DNA of 64,000 nt from Ulva prolifera (taxonomy: Eukaryota > Chlorophyta > Ulvophyceae > Ulvales > Ulvaceae): positions 1,550,001 to 1,614,000 of the forward strand of contig JALAAN010000010.1 of the NCBI GenBank assembly GCA_023078555.1. Reading direction: 5' to 3'. Position numbers and translations under genes: made by a program. A model generated the notes under the pieces. It worked only from the letters and a program-made list of their open reading frames with translations. It was not told where the DNA came from and made no database searches. This document shows, piece by piece, positions 62,251 to 64,000 of the stretch. The first letter of the stretch is position 1, and every line of letters starts with the position of its first letter.

Positions 62251-64000
62251 ACACGAAGCGGTGCATTGCGGCAAACCAGGTGAGGGTAAGCGCCATGCCT
62301 TCTTCCCTGACCCCATTCCTGAGCCTCGATTCACGTTTGACATAATTGTGTAGATGGTGCTCCTGGAAGTATTCAGAACAGCTAGTGGAGCTCCAGGGCC
62401 CGCAGAGTATGTCTACGACAGGCAAGATCAGCACATCATCATCTTCAAGTCGCTGAATACCTTTCAGAACGAAACAGCAGATGCTTCTCTTGCCGTCAGC
62501 CGTAAGCCGCTAGAGGTGCGCTCGTGTGATGATGCAACGCCGGTCTCCATGGCTTGACAGGTGTGTTGTTTATCCGACGCAGCTTTCCCCCGGTCGCCAT
62601 GCGGGAGAGCTTGTGATGGTTAAGAGCCACATGTGATTCTGCAAGCGTACACTACGCAATATCGCGGCACAATACCGGTCTTGTTTGACTAGCCATAGTA
62701 ATTCCCCTTTCACAAGAAGTCGCCTGTAGGTGGAATGTCTCGGCCATCGCGGCGGTCGCGCTGCTCGAGCGCCTGGACTGTTCCGCAATCCGCCTTGAGT
62801 AGCAAATGTTTGATCATATGAATGTAATGAACGTAATGTGTCGCTTTACGATCTGAGCACCGTGCTGAACCATAATGCACTTGACGTGGGCTCTTGCTGG
62901 GGCAAGTGTCGGGATAGCAAAGCCTCTACCAACATTGCGTCAGCCATTCATGTGTTCACAAATCTGCTGTATACGTACATGGCGGTGTAGATATATTGCG
63001 GCAAGTTCGACTGTGTGTACGGCACACAGTTGCAGTCAGCTGTTTGGGCATGTTTCTTCTTCTTTATGGTAGGCCACTAGCTCCATATAAATATTCACAC
63101 ATTGTCAAAGTGTCTGTAAGTCCCCAGACTGGTCATGTCCGCATCGGATTGTGCAATTTCATATCCCATGATCGAGGATCTGCAAAAGGAATGTTCACAT
63201 TTAGGTCCAGCTGAGACATCTAGCCAACATTCTTGGTAGCTGCACAGCTTCTACTGCATGACCGCTGCAGTAATTTGGGTAATTTGGCCTATGTCATGGC
63301 ATCGGGGCGCATGTGAACATAAGAACATAAGAACATGGCGGTCTACGGATCTGTGTCTTTTGCTGAGCCGGTGCTGGGTTTTTTTTTTTTTGGGCGTGGT
63401 GGGTGTCGCATGTGAACATGTGAACATAAGATCGCCACATGGTGTCGTTGCTTGCCCAATACCAGGTGCCCAATGCCCGGTGTCTGCGTCCCCCTGCTCT
63501 CAGGAAATGTGCTCGTATTGTCAGCACCTCGGGATTTCATGTCCTGGCATGGCGTAACGGGCGGCTACCATCAAAGACCAGACATTCATTCACAGCTGAC
63601 GAATGTTCAAATGAACATGGCAGCCTACAATGAGCCTGCCATTAGGTCTTCTCATCCTGCTTTCCATGAGGGAAGACTTCTGATAGGATCTCCAACTCCA
63701 CTCTGCCGGACTCACGCTTCCCATATTGATACAGGACAAATGGCATGCGCCTGCCAGTCCACAGAACGTGCATTGTCTCTGGATTGTGCATGGGCCGCCA
63801 TTCCTTGCTGCTCCCGGAACAAGACAAGCTCGATATCAGGTCGACCAGGCAGCAGCCTCAAATGTAAACTTCTTGATCAGGCCTGATATCGATGTGATGT
63901 TGTGGCCGTGCACCTCTTTGATTGCGGCGCTGTCCTGAACCGGGTGCTGACCACACTGACCACGTGTGATCACGTCTGGGCATGGGTGGCCTGTATGTGG
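62251..64000. other. No gene recognised
   Basis: Only short frames without motifs. A GAACATAAGAACATAAG minirepeat and a related GTGAACATGTGAACATAAG flank a T12 tract (about 63316-63430). Confidence 0.4.

Noticed and set aside
63306..63430. GAACATAAG minirepeats as a telomere-like or centromere-like array
   Set aside because: Only a few imperfect units, not tandem over any length, and no known telomere motif.

Overview
The window looks like nuclear DNA from a green alga (chlorophyte, probably trebouxiophyte-like). The evidence is a plant-type CUL3, a CPSase small chain with a plastid-type N-terminus, short GC-rich multi-exon genes with mostly GTGCG-type 5' splice sites and GCAG| 3' splice sites, and Copia, Ty3/gypsy and EnSpm-type transposons. 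The lineage is an inference from these features; no rRNA or other marker gene is present.

The left two thirds (1 to about 43.2 kb) is almost solid, nested transposable elements. Families named here: R, a 4.4-kb non-LTR retrotransposon with one long ORF (reverse transcriptase plus C-terminal restriction-like endonuclease), 12-24 bp target-site duplications (TSDs) and many 5'-truncated copies (R1-R16); A and B, two Copia families whose pol is split by a -1 frame change between integrase and reverse transcriptase and whose primer-binding site (PBS) matches the anticodon arm of initiator tRNA-Met; D, a third Copia family seen only as integrase fragments; C, a 321-bp TRIM-like element with 90-bp LTRs and a tRNA-like internal domain; E, a partial LTR element sharing its PBS with C; a Ty3/gypsy scrap; and an EnSpm/TNP2-like transposase gene. 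Order: D1, R1 with R2 and R3 nested (1-5932); R4 (5985-7249); Copia A1 (7250-11805); a mosaic of R, D, unknown, gypsy and A-LTR pieces (11806-15152); five B copies B1-B5, partly joined head to head or through LTR ends (15153-35701), with C insertions; E (35702-36596); R13 (36597-37622); the transposase gene (37623-40282); then R15 and decayed sequence to about 43.8 kb.

The right third (43.87-64 kb) is gene-bearing host DNA with no obvious recent transposon. CPSase small chain lies at 43869-46407 (minus, 4 exons, 429 aa), a receptor-like protein kinase at 48783-53001 (plus, 8 exons, 936 aa), and cullin-3 at 55248-61850 (minus, 11 exons recognised, 724 aa, first short exon not found). Exon phases add up exactly in all three. 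They serve pyrimidine/arginine synthesis, membrane signalling and ubiquitin ligation and are not obviously linked functionally.

The most interesting signals are in the retroelements: the TRIM with a pol-III-like B box and its probable partner E, the conserved integrase/RT frame change with an A AAU UUU heptamer in family A, half-tRNA type PBSs, LTR termini joined directly to internal B sequence (autointegration-like), and a cluster of roughly 62-bp R insertions truncated at almost the same base.
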